Notes: generated by a model from the letters alone, not told the origin. Numbered from the stretch's first letter, positions 30,484 through 41,440 are shown. The stretch is DNA of 64,000 nucleotides from Tritrichomonas musculus (GCA_039105265.1 JAPFFF010000006.1:2914001-2978000); one strand, 5' to 3'. Program-made: numbers and translations.

Positions 30484-31734
30484 TTATTGATCATCATTAT
30501 AAAATTGCCTGTTTGCATCAGCAACATAAGAAGTAAAATCATCAGGAAGTTGTTCAATTTTCAAATTAAAAGTCTTTGTTATGTAATTTAGATTTTTCCT
30601 TTCACTTACGTCAATGATATTAACAGCAACAATTCCTTTTTTGTCTTTTGATTTTGGCCCAAAAATGAGACGATGGCCAAATTCTTCAGCTTTAGCAGGA
30701 AGACCAAAGTTGAAAATAAGATTGTATAGCCGGCTATCAATGCAATCTGAAATCAAACTTGTTCCAATGATTATTTTTGAATCACCTTCAACAAAATTTC
30801 GAATGTTTTCTTCACGATTGATTTGATTCATTTTGTTATAAAGAAATGAAACAGGAAAATTAACATTCATTTTATTCTTAAGAGATTCAATGGTCTTGCC
30901 AGAATTGATATATATGACAGCTTTTTGAATTGGCAAACTATTGATTAATTCAATTAATTTTGAAATTTTATTTTGCTGATCAATTAAAACATAAAAGTGA
31001 TTGATTGATTGTATTGGGCTTTCTTCTGTCTTCACAGATATTTTAACCGGATCATTAACTGACTTCGAAATAAAATCAGAAACAGATTCATCAATGATAT
31101 ATGAAAATAATAATGTTTGGATTCCAGAGGGGATATTCTTAAATATTTCATTACAGGTTCCAATAAAGTCTATGCTTAGTAAAACATTGGCATCATCAAT
31201 GCATATCATTTTGAGATCATGTAAATTTAATGAATGTGATTGAATCAGGGCAAGACATCGTCCTGGGGTGCAAACTGCAACATGCGGTTGTTTTTGTGCT
31301 TCATTTCCATTTTCAGCAATTGGAGTTCCTCCAATAAAAGAGATTACAGATAAATTGGGCATTCCAGCTCCAATCTTGGTCATGCAATCTTGTATCTTTA
31401 GTGCAATCTCACGTACTGGAACCAATATAAGGGCTTGAGTTGTATTATTTGATAAATCTAAATTATTTAATATACCTATTTCAAATGCTCCTTTCTTACC
31501 GCAACGTGGCTGTGCTTGTGCAACCACATTTCGATGTTCTATAATAGGCTTAATTGCGACCGATTGAATATCTGTGGGATTTTCAAAACCAAAATTTAAA
31601 ATTCCTTGAATAAGTTCGGGTTTGAGATTCATATCTTCAAATTTTAATACTGCTTCATTCCAATTAGGCTCAAAATCGATCTTACTAGTTTTTTCTTTTG
31701 GTCTGTTATGCCTAGATCTAGATCTTCGAGACAT
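30484..31734 (-). CDS. Degenerate eIF4A-like DEAD-box paralogue, probably inactive
   Basis: 416 residues, colinear with eIF4A/FAL1-type RNA helicases over both RecA-like lobes. The Q-motif region is good (FEDMNLKPELIQGILNFGFE, PTDIQ). Retained: GG (IGGT) and Ib (TPGR). Altered: motif I, normally AQSGTGKT, reads AQPRCGKK; motif Ia reads PVREIAL; motif II, normally DEAD, reads DDAN; motif III SAT is replaced by FSY; motif V reads TSLISDCID; motif VI, normally HRIGRGGR, reads HRLIFGPK. ATP binding and hydrolysis are therefore unlikely, yet the frame is intact at full eIF4A length. This suggests a selected non-enzymatic role, perhaps binding eIF4A partners. A basic RS-like N-terminus (MSRRSRSRHNRPKEK) is extra. 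Homology is firm; role is inference. Confidence 0.9.
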   Translation of the reverse strand: MSRRSRSRHNRPKEKTSKIDFEPNWNEAVLKFEDMNLKPELIQGILNFGFENPTDIQSVAIKPIIEHRNVVAQAQPRCGKKGAFEIGILNNLDLSNNTTQALILVPVREIALKIQDCMTKIGAGMPNLSVISFIGGTPIAENGNEAQKQPHVAVCTPGRCLALIQSHSLNLHDLKMICIDDANVLLSIDFIGTCNEIFKNIPSGIQTLLFSYIIDESVSDFISKSVNDPVKISVKTEESPIQSINHFYVLIDQQNKISKLIELINSLPIQKAVIYINSGKTIESLKNKMNVNFPVSFLYNKMNQINREENIRNFVEGDSKIIIGTSLISDCIDSRLYNLIFNFGLPAKAEEFGHRLIFGPKSKDKKGIVAVNIIDVSERKNLNYITKTFNLKIEQLPDDFTSYVADANRQFYNDDQ

Positions 31735-31847
31735 TTGATTCTAAATAAATTCCAAAATCTTAGTTATTTAATTGCTTTCAAAAAGTGAATTTACCATCAT
31801 TTGAAAATTTTACAATTTTTACTTTATTTGATCTATCTATCTATCTA

Positions 31848-31888
<41 letters not shown>

Positions 31889-32554
31889 ACTGGTTATATC
31901 ATACAAAGAGCTACAAAAACTATTTTTATATTATTAATATATGTATCATAATATCAAACTAGTGTTCAAATTGGAAAACGTTGTAAAATTAGAAAATTCA
32001 ACCACAATAATCGAAAACACAGATTCCCAATCCAAAACCCCAATTTACACAGATCCTAACTGCGCATTAATAGCCTTATTCTTCATAAAATTATGGAACC
32101 ACTAATGCTTTTGTTAGTTTTTTATTTATTTTTTAAAAAAATATGGCTAAAAAGAGATTTTATTCAAAAAGTGGATTTTCCTAATTTTCAAAATATTTTG
32201 CAACACTTATAAAATTTAGTAAATACCATACATCCTTCAAATAGATGAGTTAACGTTGAGCAATCTTTGATTTCACCTGTTAAACAAAATGAAGTGATTC
32301 CCTTAATAACATGTCTACCGAATGAAATACTGGATTTATTTAATATTTCTTAGTGATATGCATCAAATACAAGCTTGGTCATTAATTAAATCTACTGATG
32401 AAGAAATATCTAAAGATTCAAATACCTCACATCATTCAAAAGGATTTTTGCCAATCTAATGAATCCAATTTTATACAGTTTTTAAAAGCAGTATCAAAAA
32501 TTATTTTTGTTTTGTCTGGAAGAGTAATGTTTATTAAATTTATACTTTTTTTAT
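31735..32554. other. Intergenic with AT/ATCT microsatellite
   Basis: 820 bp between two minus-strand genes. It contains a TTCAAAAAGTG word at about 31777-31787 (46 nt upstream of the helicase-like gene's ATG) and another at about 32166. A microsatellite lies at 31831-31884. No genes. Confidence 0.5.
31831..31884. repeat. (ATCT)n-(AT)n microsatellite
   Basis: About five ATCT units pass directly into about 17 AT units. Confidence 0.9.
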
Positions 32555-33964
32555 TTATAAATCTGACTCAACTAATGAGCCAAAGAATTCAACACAACTA
32601 AGACGAAATGTATATTTTGAAATAGAAGAATTCCAAGAATCTTCTTGAATATATCGAATGTAACGATAATATTTGTCACTTTTGGAACATTCAAATCGAT
32701 GCTGCTTGAATCTTCCATTTAATTGACTTTGGTTTTCTTGATGATCTAAAGTGTCCCACCCATTGCGATCGTTTGAACCAGCAATTCGCCACGATTTGGG
32801 ATTCCAATAACAGTTACTGTCGTTTTGAGAGGTACGAAATGTATAGGATGTCAGATTGACTTTTCTATTGACAAAGTCAAATTCAATCCACGAGTCTGAC
32901 TCACTTGATGGACATTTGTAAGAGTTATTATAAAAACAGTCATTTATGTGATTTTGGTCGTATTTGATCAAGTTTGTGATTGGATAAGATGCGTTTGGAT
33001 ATCCTCCTGACATGCTCAGTATTCCTAGTTTTGTGAGGTCTTCGCCGTTCTTTCTTTTCAAGTAGCTGATGATGCCTGAGAGTTCATCTCCTGTGAAATT
33101 GCATTCAATTTTTCTTTTATCTTTGATTGATTCTTTTGACTTGTTCAATTTTTCTTTAATAGTTATCAAATGATTTTTCAGAATGACAACTATTCTATCC
33201 CGTTCATTCTCAATCATTTCATCGTCGAGATTTTCATAGAAGTATTCAATCATATCACCACTCATGACTTCATCACACATCAATGCTTGAATAATAAAAT
33301 GCATAATTATATGCGATGTTTCATCGTGCTTCTTCATCTGATTAAAAATATCAACAATTTCATCTTTGACATCTTCATTTTTATTCATTTCTTTGTTTTT
33401 TTGCTGTCGACGTTGTTCAAAATAATAATCAATTAAATCAATGATTATTTTTTCATTCAACTGCTTAGTTTTACCATTTGATATGACTTTCAGTAAGTTG
33501 TCACAAAGATACTTAATAGATGAAGCGTTGTATTCAGTATTCAATAATGAAATCGCTTCGTTTTCATTTTCAATTTCAATTTGCTGAGTTTCACCAAGTA
33601 AAAAACGAATAATATAGAAGAGTCTTGATTTCTCTTGTGGAATTTCGACATTCTCGTGTGCTGACTTGTTTATAAGTTTAAGAACATCTTTGATATCTTC
33701 TCCCTGATTGTTTGAGATTTCTTGATGATATTCTTTTTTGAGTTCAAATTCATATTCCTCAATCGTAGGATCAATTTTAAAAAGATCATTAATTTTCTTT
33801 GATATGATTCTGGCTTCATTTTGTGTAATTTGGTATTTAATAATATCTTTTGTATTTTCATCACCTATGATATTTAAACTGAGAATAAATTTATCACTTA
33901 AATCTTGTTCGATTATTCGCCTAAAATTTGATAAAGGTGTTTCAAATGTTATAATTTTCGTCAT
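32555..33964 (-). CDS. F5/8-type C (discoidin) domain protein
   Basis: 469 residues. The N-terminal 290 residues are helical and charged, a diverged counterpart of the BTB/BACK-like module of the neighbour. The C-terminal 165 residues are a discoidin fold: core DSWIEFDFVNRKVNLTSYTF, then WNPKSWRIAGSNDRNGWDTL, ending VEFFGSL. Discoidin domains bind carbohydrate or lipid in other eukaryotes. This protein has no signal peptide, so it is presumably intracellular. It is divergent from, and 60 bp away from, a paralogous discoidin gene. The stop reads TAAATAAA, with a poly(A)-signal-like TAAA. The domain call is strong. Confidence 0.9.
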   Translation of the reverse strand: MTKIITFETPLSNFRRIIEQDLSDKFILSLNIIGDENTKDIIKYQITQNEARIISKKINDLFKIDPTIEEYEFELKKEYHQEISNNQGEDIKDVLKLINKSAHENVEIPQEKSRLFYIIRFLLGETQQIEIENENEAISLLNTEYNASSIKYLCDNLLKVISNGKTKQLNEKIIIDLIDYYFEQRRQQKNKEMNKNEDVKDEIVDIFNQMKKHDETSHIIMHFIIQALMCDEVMSGDMIEYFYENLDDEMIENERDRIVVILKNHLITIKEKLNKSKESIKDKRKIECNFTGDELSGIISYLKRKNGEDLTKLGILSMSGGYPNASYPITNLIKYDQNHINDCFYNNSYKCPSSESDSWIEFDFVNRKVNLTSYTFRTSQNDSNCYWNPKSWRIAGSNDRNGWDTLDHQENQSQLNGRFKQHRFECSKSDKYYRYIRYIQEDSWNSSISKYTFRLSCVEFFGSLVESDL

Positions 33965-34024
33965 TTTGAAGTTTTTGGAAATATTTTAAAATAAACTTCT
34001 CAATTTTTTTGAATTAAAATTTCA
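33965..34024. promoter_or_regulatory. 60-bp divergent promoter
   Basis: Only 60 bp separate the two ATGs of the divergent discoidin genes, so all core-promoter information must lie here. It contains TCAATTTTTTT and TTTCAATG (initiator-like) near the plus-strand start. On the other strand no strong initiator is obvious. Confidence 0.5.
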
Positions 34025-35332
34025 ATGCAAACAAGCAAAATCCAACTTAAACTATCAGCTTTTCTTGGAATTCCAATTGATAAGTATGACAAAAATTTCA
34101 CTTTTATTGTCAATGGAGAAGAATTCAAGACTAGTAGAATTGTTTCTGATCTTTTATCTCCTAAAATAGCAAAAAATCATTCTACTGATCCAACATTCGA
34201 AACATTCACTATAGAAACTACCAATCAAGGCAATTTTTCGCATATTCTTAATCTAGTCAATTTTATTCCCAATAATCTTCCAGAAAGTCAACTTCCTTTT
34301 ATATCAGAAGTGATAGAACTGCTAGGCAACGAATCAATTGAACTTTTATGCCCAAATAATTCCATCGAAATTACTGAAGAAAATGTTTTCGAAAATATAT
34401 CAAATCATGAAAGATATTCAAAATTCTATTCCAAGCAACTAAGCAAAGAAATAGACTTTATTGCATCAAATTTCTTCAATTTATGTGAAAAACATGAGGA
34501 TGAACTGATGGCACTCAAAATTGAGACGATTCACAAAATCGTGAACAATTCAAAATTGAAATTGAAAGACGAAGACCAACTTCTCAATTTTGCCAATCAT
34601 ATGTACGTTAAAGACACCAAGTATTCTGTTCTGTATGAATTTGTATATTTCACCAATGCGTCAGCCGAAGCTGTCTCTGATTTCATTGACGTTTTCGACT
34701 TTAACGACTTCACACAAAACGCGTGGAATCGAGTTTCGATTCGTCTCAAGCAGAAAGTTTCGAATGAGGATTGTAATGAGAGCAGATATCAATGTGTGAA
34801 ACGAGGAATTGAATTTCCGTTCCAGTCAGGAAAAGAATTTTCTGGCATCATAAATTATCTGAGCACAAAAAGTAACGGAAATATTGAGAACGTTATCAAT
34901 TTCACTTGTTCATCAAATGACTGGAGCATTCATGAAAGCTACAAGCCACGATCTGTTGCACTATTCAACGAATCCGATAAGATTTTTGTTTCAGGAAGTC
35001 ACGGAAAAGACGAGTGGATTTGCCTGGACTTCAAAGAACACCGAATTGTACCAACGCATTACACAGTGAGATCAAGTAATTGCGGAGTTGGAAATTGGCA
35101 TCCAAAGAGCTGGGTAATTGAAGCATCAAATGATAATAAAACATGGACAACAATCGACCAACAGCAAAATTGTTCATATTTGAATGGGCCAAGATATGTT
35201 CATACATTCAGCATCAATCAAAAGCAAAAAAGTGAATTCCAATACATAAGAATGCACAATACAGATAAGGATTGGTGTAATAATTATTATTTAGCAATTG
35301 AAACATTTGAAATATATGGTTCATTGATCTGA
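34025..35332 (+). CDS. BTB/BACK-like protein with F5/8-type C domain
   Basis: 435 residues. The BTB-like region is about 20-110 (NFTFIVNGEEFKTSRIVSDL, then FETFTIETTNQGNFSHILNL). A BACK-like helical region spans about 130-245, and a discoidin domain about 260-435 (DEWICLDFKEHRIVPTHYTV, NWHPKSWVIEASNDNKTWTT, ending FEIYGSLI). BTB-BACK modules commonly act as adaptors for cullin-3 ligases, but the parabasalid versions are too diverged to assert that. The N-terminal half is closely related to the first 250 residues of the FG-repeat protein at 60112, sharing LLSPxIxxxHSxDPTF. Base composition rises in the middle of the gene. Confidence 0.92.
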   Translation: MQTSKIQLKLSAFLGIPIDKYDKNFTFIVNGEEFKTSRIVSDLLSPKIAKNHSTDPTFETFTIETTNQGNFSHILNLVNFIPNNLPESQLPFISEVIELLGNESIELLCPNNSIEITEENVFENISNHERYSKFYSKQLSKEIDFIASNFFNLCEKHEDELMALKIETIHKIVNNSKLKLKDEDQLLNFANHMYVKDTKYSVLYEFVYFTNASAEAVSDFIDVFDFNDFTQNAWNRVSIRLKQKVSNEDCNESRYQCVKRGIEFPFQSGKEFSGIINYLSTKSNGNIENVINFTCSSNDWSIHESYKPRSVALFNESDKIFVSGSHGKDEWICLDFKEHRIVPTHYTVRSSNCGVGNWHPKSWVIEASNDNKTWTTIDQQQNCSYLNGPRYVHTFSINQKQKSEFQYIRMHNTDKDWCNNYYLAIETFEIYGSLI

Positions 35333-35799
35333 ATCAATTTGAATTAGAATAAAAAGATTTTTTAATCAAACATTTTATTTTGATAATTTTTATGAAGAAC
35401 CTATGATTAATGTATTATGAGCTCAGTATTAAATACATTTGTGATATATTAACATGATAAGTTTAATTTTACAGACAAATAATATACAAAACACATTTTT
35501 TCCTTTTCTAAAAAAAACAAAGGTATATTATAGTTATAAAGTATATGCATTCTTCGTTTTTATTTGGTGGTTAATTTGTACAGCCAAGTCTTACAGATCT
35601 TAATGAAAATTTATGTCAATTTGTGTAATTAGTCTTTCATTGAGATCAGTTTTTCATATAAAACTTTCAGTTATTATTACTTATAACTGCCTTGATATAT
35701 AATGATCATTTATCCAGAAAACGAAAAATAAGGTAAATCATTGTTTAAATCAGATGATTTAGTAATAGATTTTTCAACAATTTCAATTTTCCTTAGGAA
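35333..35799. other. Intergenic, nothing recognised
   Basis: AT-rich downstream region between the discoidin gene and the BspA relic. No repeats or RNA genes. Confidence 0.5.
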
Positions 35800-36126
35800 T
35801 CATTTTATTGATGTAGAACTGAATGAGAATTGATCACTTTTTTGAGTAGTAAAATCAATTTGACGAAGATGAATGCAATGCAAAAACGTATTTTCACAAA
35901 TACGTTCAACTTGAGGTGGAGTTAATCTACTATTATTTAAAGATTTATTGAGCGCACAATGTCCACTCATTTTTAAAAATTGTGGAATTGTTACACCTTT
36001 TATTTTTCTATTTACAAAAACAAGTGTATCAAATTCATTACTATCAACATTAGACTTTCCAATTATAAAAAAGATAAATATGTTTGAGCTCTCGGTAAAT
36101 AATAACAAGTTTACAATCACTTTCAT
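35800..36126 (-). pseudogene. BspA-like leucine-rich-repeat gene relic
   Basis: The minus strand reads DTLVFVNRKIKGVTIPQFLK and then ICENTFLHCIHLRQIDF. This is the N-terminal 'vIP.fi..i...aF..c..L..i.f' pattern of parabasalid BspA-like proteins. Only one or two repeats survive, with a stop and no continuing LRRs. I read it as a decayed fragment of the host's own expanded surface-protein family. Confidence 0.6.
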
Positions 36127-36408
36127 ATCACATTTAATACAGATATCATGATAATCAATAATCTCTTCATCAAATTTTAAAACTGATAATCGGGTATCAG
36201 ATGTAATAAGGTGTCTTTTAGATATAGATTCTCATAATAACAAGCCTATTTGTGTCAGAATTTTTTTCCATTCTATATAGTCTAAATTGGATACTTTTTG
36301 AAACCCTGCCAAACTTTTTCAATGAAAATTTGTTTGAACACAAATTCCTAGAAGAAAATAAGATCACTTTCATATCTAAAAAATATTCTTGTGTTTTAAA
36401 TATTTATT

Positions 36409-37650
36409 TTAATTATCAAATTTGTCTTTGAGGATTGGACTATAATTAACAATTTTATGTGGAATGTGCTTTTTTAAATAATCTTTAAGCTTCGTATTCA
36501 ATTTGAATTGAGCAATTAATTCAAAAATATCTATTTTTTCCGTATTATTAAGATTAGGATTATATATGTAATAATAGCGATTGAAAAACACATCCTGCGG
36601 AGTTTCATTCTAACGTGTTAGTCAAATAATAAAAATAAAATAAGCTGGCACACAAATACTAAATTATTCTCAATCTGTTAGAAGGAATGATATGAACTTT
36701 TTTTCAGAGAAAACGATAAAATTCAAAGTATTTATCATCCTCCGGCCAGATTAAAAATAGTTTAATTAAAAGATTGAAAAAAAAATTCTTCTCAATTTTT
36801 GAATCACTCTCTCAATTTTTGAGAGGATTCAGAATTTTTGTGTCAGTTTAAAATAAAAAAAAAACAAACTTTAAAATTCTTTTTCATTAAATATGAACTC
36901 TGGTCAGAATTATCCAAAAACAATTTCTAAATTTCCATTTATAACAGAAAAATGCAAAGGTGTAAACGAATTCTTTTTTTCTTTTTCATTTATTGGAAGA
37001 TTCGGATAAGCAAGTAGTATTCTTTCGCCATCTCTTTTGAGCTCGTGCAAAAAAGCCAGCAAGTGTAACATTGACATTCCATCTGCAGTATTATCATAAA
37101 TGTTTACACTGTCCTTATATTTGATCAAAAAGATTTTCAGAACATCATGCTCTTTGTTCAATAAGCAGTATAGAAAAGGTGTCATTTTTGTCTCTTTATT
37201 TTTTGAATGTATATCAAGATCAAGTAGCAAAACAAGCAAACAAATCTTTTTTCTTTCCAACAATTTCTTTCTTGATCTCTTCAATTTCTTCATTTTTGCT
37301 CTCTTTCAAAAAGTACTCAATGATATTTTTAACGTACATCACTTCATCATCATTGTTAATAAGTGTAACAGCATCATAAGGATTCATAACTGCCACCTCC
37401 TTAAATGCTAAAGAAGTATACTTTCCGATCTTCTTTAATGAAGTCTGTAGTATTAGATTGTCGGCAATTTCATAGTTCTTTTCTGACCGGGCGTATTCAA
37501 AAAGATAGACATGATCGTTTGTAAACTTCTGAAATTTTTTTCATTCAATAAAAATTTTACAATTTCTAATTTATCGTTTATAAAAGCAAATTGTAAAGGA
37601 CCAACATTCAAATATGTCACATGTGGCTTGAAATGCTTTTAATTATTTAC
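36409..37650 (-). pseudogene. Decayed ankyrin-repeat gene
   Basis: Pieces in several frames on the minus strand. About 36910-37293 encodes ankyrin-like text (TKMTPFLYCLLNKEHDVLKI, GMSMLHLLAFLHE, NSFTPLHFSVINGNLEIVFG). About 36409-36625 carries a typical ankyrin-protein ending (NETPQDVFFNRYYYIYNPNL and a helical tail to a stop). The pieces are in order but separated by frame changes and stops. Homology is clear; boundaries are approximate. Confidence 0.65.
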
Positions 37651-37675
37651 AAGATATTTTTTAAATTATAAAGGT

Positions 37676-37906
37676 TTATAAAAGCAAATTATCAAGATCT
37701 TCAATCGTATGAGATGATTGAATGTTTTGAATATATTTCTGGCTGTCTGTCGATCCATCTACAATGATAAGCTGTGATTTGTAATCAACTCCAATCACAG
37801 CATAAATCATTATAGATGGAGGGAATTTAACTTGTGAGACTACAGCGGTTGGGTTTCTTTCTCCGTATCTCCTCCAGACCCACCGCTTGTCGTACGACCT
37901 TTTCAA
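37676..37906 (-). pseudogene. Tc1/mariner-type transposase fragment
   Basis: The open frame reads KRSYDKRWVWRRYGERNPT, then KFPPSIMIYAVIGVDYKSQL and GSTDSQKYIQNI. This resembles the central DDE region of Tc1/mariner transposases (typical W.WR..GE, KFP..M.WG.I, GYKS.L, G..NS..Y). No ATG opens it and it covers only about 75 residues of a roughly 340-residue enzyme. The typical W-G of the family reads Y-A here. No TIRs could be paired around it. Confidence 0.7.
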
Positions 37907-38033
37907 AAAGCAATGTTACTGTCAGATTGATTGAAACTTTTTCAAAAGGTTTTCTATTCAAATATTAAAAATTCGATTTCACTGGGCTCTAACTTATGAA
38001 TTTTGCTCCTGTCTCAAAAAATCTAAATTATAT

Positions 38034-39008
38034 AGAACGTAGGAAACTCTGGAAAATTTCTTGAAACTAATATATAATAAAGATAATCATATTATAATAA
38101 TATTTTGTTATAAAACATATCATTTATTTTGCTTATAATCTGAGATATTGTTAAAACAATTTTCAAAAATTGAGAGGAAATTCCATTCAATTTTTGTTGT
38201 AACTTGAAACAAACTTTTTTCAAAATTGTGGCGTTGGAATTTTTTTAAATTCTGATATATTATAATACAGATAATAAACTATTAATTAATAAATTTTTTA
38301 CTGAATGCCTATAGGTGTACGCATTTATTAGGTCAGCTTTTTTAAAAAAAATCGTAAAATCATCGAAAAACCACAAAAATCGACGTATCTCCTGATGCAA
38401 TGGTTAAGCTCCGATTTTTTTGTGATAATTATATTTATCACTCTATGATAATTATTTTTATATGGTTATTATCTTAAAATGACACTTTTTGATCAGTATA
38501 TAAATATATTAAAAAAGGCACTTTTTTCAAAAATTGGAAAAAACCAATTTTCTTCCGAAAAAATTTTCTAAATACGATTTTCTTATAGAACATGTCTGCA
38601 AATCTGATTTTCTGCTATAACATATATGAGAATATAAAACTCGTTTTAACATATCATGCGCACTTAGTTACCTTTCACTTTGTCACTTTTTTCCTAATAT
38701 ACTAAAGTGCAAATTAACATGCACCATGCATAACTTTGTTTCATACATATCTCTACACAAGCCATGGCTAAGTAAACATTTAATAGATAATATATGATTA
38801 ACTATACATCCTATATAATATATTTTCACGATATCTTTGAACTCTTGCTATACTATCTTTTTCGCGTCATTTTTGAAAAAACGTATTTTCCGAAAAACCC
38901 AACGCCACGATTTTGCTCAAAATTTATATTTGATAATATTTACTCCCAATAATTATAATATATCAATTTCGAATCATATCTCCAAAATTCGAAAGTTTCC
39001 TACGTTCT
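38034..39008. mobile_element. DNA transposon, AGAACGTAGG family, copy 2
   Basis: 975 bp. TIR AGAACGTAGGAAACT at both ends (then CTGG on the left, TTCG on the right). Flanking direct repeat ATTATAT (7 bp, ambiguous because of AT-richness). Same family as the outer element of the nest at 8976-11174, where the TSD is 8 bp. No ORF. It ends about 100 bp upstream of the next gene's ATG, so it may contribute to that promoter region. Confidence 0.8.
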
Positions 39009-39106
39009 ATTATATTTTATGAAGATAAATTATATCTGGTTTTATATAATTTAAATTGAATGAAAAATTTTAAAAAGTGCTTATAATCCAAATTTTCCAT
39101 CAATTG

Positions 39107-41440
39107 ATGAGCAAAAATCGAGCAGAAAGTTTTGATCAAGAACAATATTTTGATATTACAGATAACGATGATTTTGAAAATGATGATTTAGTTAAATTTC
39201 AGCATGATTCAAAGACAATTAATTTTTATTATTCACAATTAACAAAATATTCCAAACGTATTCGAGATGAATATTTATTTTCAAATGTTAATAATCTGTT
39301 TCCTCAAGAAATCCGTGAATTTCAAGAAAAATATCAGCTTTTACCAGAGAGCATTGATTCTTTTTTTCAACTATTACATAAAAACTACAATATTGGAGAA
39401 GATTTGATATTAACATATATTCAGTGCATCGATCTTCTTAAAATTTCCAAATTTTTAAAAGTTCGAAAACTTTTTTTCAATATCAATCAATATATTAAAT
39501 CGCAATATATTGATGTTGACTTTGTTGTCCAAATGATTGAATATGAAATAAAAATGCATAAAGAAACGAATAACTACGATATAGAAATTTTAGAAGAAGT
39601 CGAAAGTTCATTAATCAACAAAATAAACGAATGTTTAACAAACGAAAAATTCAAAAAATTACCAATAGAAATTATTTTTCGAGTTGTCAAACAATGTTCA
39701 CCTGACTCGATCGACAGCGACAAACTTTTTGAAATTATTGTTAGTTCACTTAGCAAATTTTGCGTTTTATTCCAATTTCTAAATCTTCAAAAACTTTCAG
39801 ACGATCGCCTTGATGAATTGTGCAAAATGTATTCAAAATCAAATGAAAGCACACAGCATTGTTTTGATTACTTAAAGTGCAACTTAAACCTTATAAATGA
39901 AATAAACGATCGTAAGAAAAATCTTGAAAAAATGAATAATGAACAGCAAAATAAATTTCAAGGTCAATTGGATGATTCAAAAAAATTGATCATTGAACAA
40001 CAAGATAAAATGAAAGAAATGGAATCAAAAATAGAATTACTTCAAAATAGATTTAATGACTCAGAAAAAGCTAATAGTGAACTAAAAAGTCAATTAGATG
40101 AATCAAAAGAAAAGAACAAAGAACAGAAAGATAAAATGAAAGATATGGAATCAAAAATTGAATTACTTCAAAATCAAGTAAATGATTCTAACAACGTGAA
40201 TAGTGAACAACTAAATAAAATGAAAGATATGGAATCAAAAATTAATGAAAAACTTTCAAAACAAGACGAAATTATTTCTAAATATCAAATTGAGATCGAA
40301 AAACTGCAACAAATACTCAAAAACCAAGAATATGTGATGAAATCATATGAATTGAAAGGATCTATTATTGCAAATGTTGATTCAAACCAAATAATAAGAG
40401 GAAGTATAAATATTGATGGGAAAGAAAATATATTAGATAAAATAAGCAGCAAATATATTTTAAATACGAATAAATCATCAAAACTTGGTGAACAAGAATA
40501 TGAAAATGGAAAAAATATCAAAAGTTTAGCTCAAGAATTTTCTTTCATTCAGCTTCCAGGAACATACTATATACATGCAATAATTTACAACACAATTGGT
40601 CAATTTAAAGAATTGATCAGTGAACCTCTTATCACAAAAGAAAAGCCTATATTTAAGTTTAGTTATACAGGTAATGTTCAATCGATTAAGCTCATTCCAG
40701 GAAAATATTTAATCGAAGTATGGGGAGCTGAAGGAGGAGTAAACAATAGCCAAGTGTATAATGGGAAATTCTCAGGTTACTCAGGAAAAGGTGGCTATTC
40801 AGTTGGCACATTAAATTTGAAAGATGAAACAACTTTGTATGTCTATGTTGGTGGAAGTTCAAATTCGAATGAAGGCGGTTGGAATGGCGGCGGATCAGCA
40901 TCTAAAGAAGGAGCAGGTGGTGGAGGATCTACTGATATTTCACTTTACGGTAATGAAGGCAGTTCAGAATGGAAATCAGATGATCATTTATACAGCCGCA
41001 TTATTGTCGCTGGAGGAGGAGGAGGATCATCTAATACATCTTATAAACAATGGAAGGGAGGATGTGGTGGAGGTTTAAATGGTGAAAGCAATGGTTATGG
41101 AGGAATTCATGGAGGATCACAAAACAAAGGTTATCAATTTGGTTTTGGTGAATCTAATACAAATAAAGAGTATTTGAATTCTGGTGGAGGAGGAGGATGG
41201 TATGGTGGATATGCCGCCAATTTTGATAATTGGTGGGGTCATGGTGGTGGTGGTGGCTCAGGATTTGTATATAATTCATCATCAGCATCAAATTATCCAA
41301 ACAAATGCAAGTTAAACAACTCATTTTATCTTGAAAACTCAAATTCAATTTGTGGTAATGAAGAAATTCCAACTATTCTTGGTAATGGTAAAGAAACAGG
41401 GCATAAAGGAAATGGATTTGCAAAAATTACACCTTTATAA
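39107..41440 (+). CDS. BTB-like / coiled-coil / Gly_rich domain protein
   Basis: Start set at the ATG of MSKNRAESFDQ (777 residues); upstream in-frame sequence has no ATG. A TCAATTG initiator-like word directly precedes it and AAAAAGTG lies 35 nt upstream. Residues about 20-260 are the BTB/BACK-like module. About 270-425 are coiled coil with repeated KDMESKIELLQNQVNDS-type units. About 425-520 form a beta-rich segment (SFIQLPGTYYIHAIIYNTIG). About 525-777 are a Gly_rich domain like that near ALK-type receptors (KLIPGKYLIEVWGAEGG, LYVYVGG, IIVAGGGGGSS, SGGGGGWYGG, ending GNGFAKITPL). There is no signal peptide. Parabasalids have many such proteins. Role unknown. Confidence 0.9.
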   Translation: MSKNRAESFDQEQYFDITDNDDFENDDLVKFQHDSKTINFYYSQLTKYSKRIRDEYLFSNVNNLFPQEIREFQEKYQLLPESIDSFFQLLHKNYNIGEDLILTYIQCIDLLKISKFLKVRKLFFNINQYIKSQYIDVDFVVQMIEYEIKMHKETNNYDIEILEEVESSLINKINECLTNEKFKKLPIEIIFRVVKQCSPDSIDSDKLFEIIVSSLSKFCVLFQFLNLQKLSDDRLDELCKMYSKSNESTQHCFDYLKCNLNLINEINDRKKNLEKMNNEQQNKFQGQLDDSKKLIIEQQDKMKEMESKIELLQNRFNDSEKANSELKSQLDESKEKNKEQKDKMKDMESKIELLQNQVNDSNNVNSEQLNKMKDMESKINEKLSKQDEIISKYQIEIEKLQQILKNQEYVMKSYELKGSIIANVDSNQIIRGSINIDGKENILDKISSKYILNTNKSSKLGEQEYENGKNIKSLAQEFSFIQLPGTYYIHAIIYNTIGQFKELISEPLITKEKPIFKFSYTGNVQSIKLIPGKYLIEVWGAEGGVNNSQVYNGKFSGYSGKGGYSVGTLNLKDETTLYVYVGGSSNSNEGGWNGGGSASKEGAGGGGSTDISLYGNEGSSEWKSDDHLYSRIIVAGGGGGSSNTSYKQWKGGCGGGLNGESNGYGGIHGGSQNKGYQFGFGESNTNKEYLNSGGGGGWYGGYAANFDNWWGHGGGGGSGFVYNSSSASNYPNKCKLNNSFYLENSNSICGNEEIPTILGNGKETGHKGNGFAKITPL

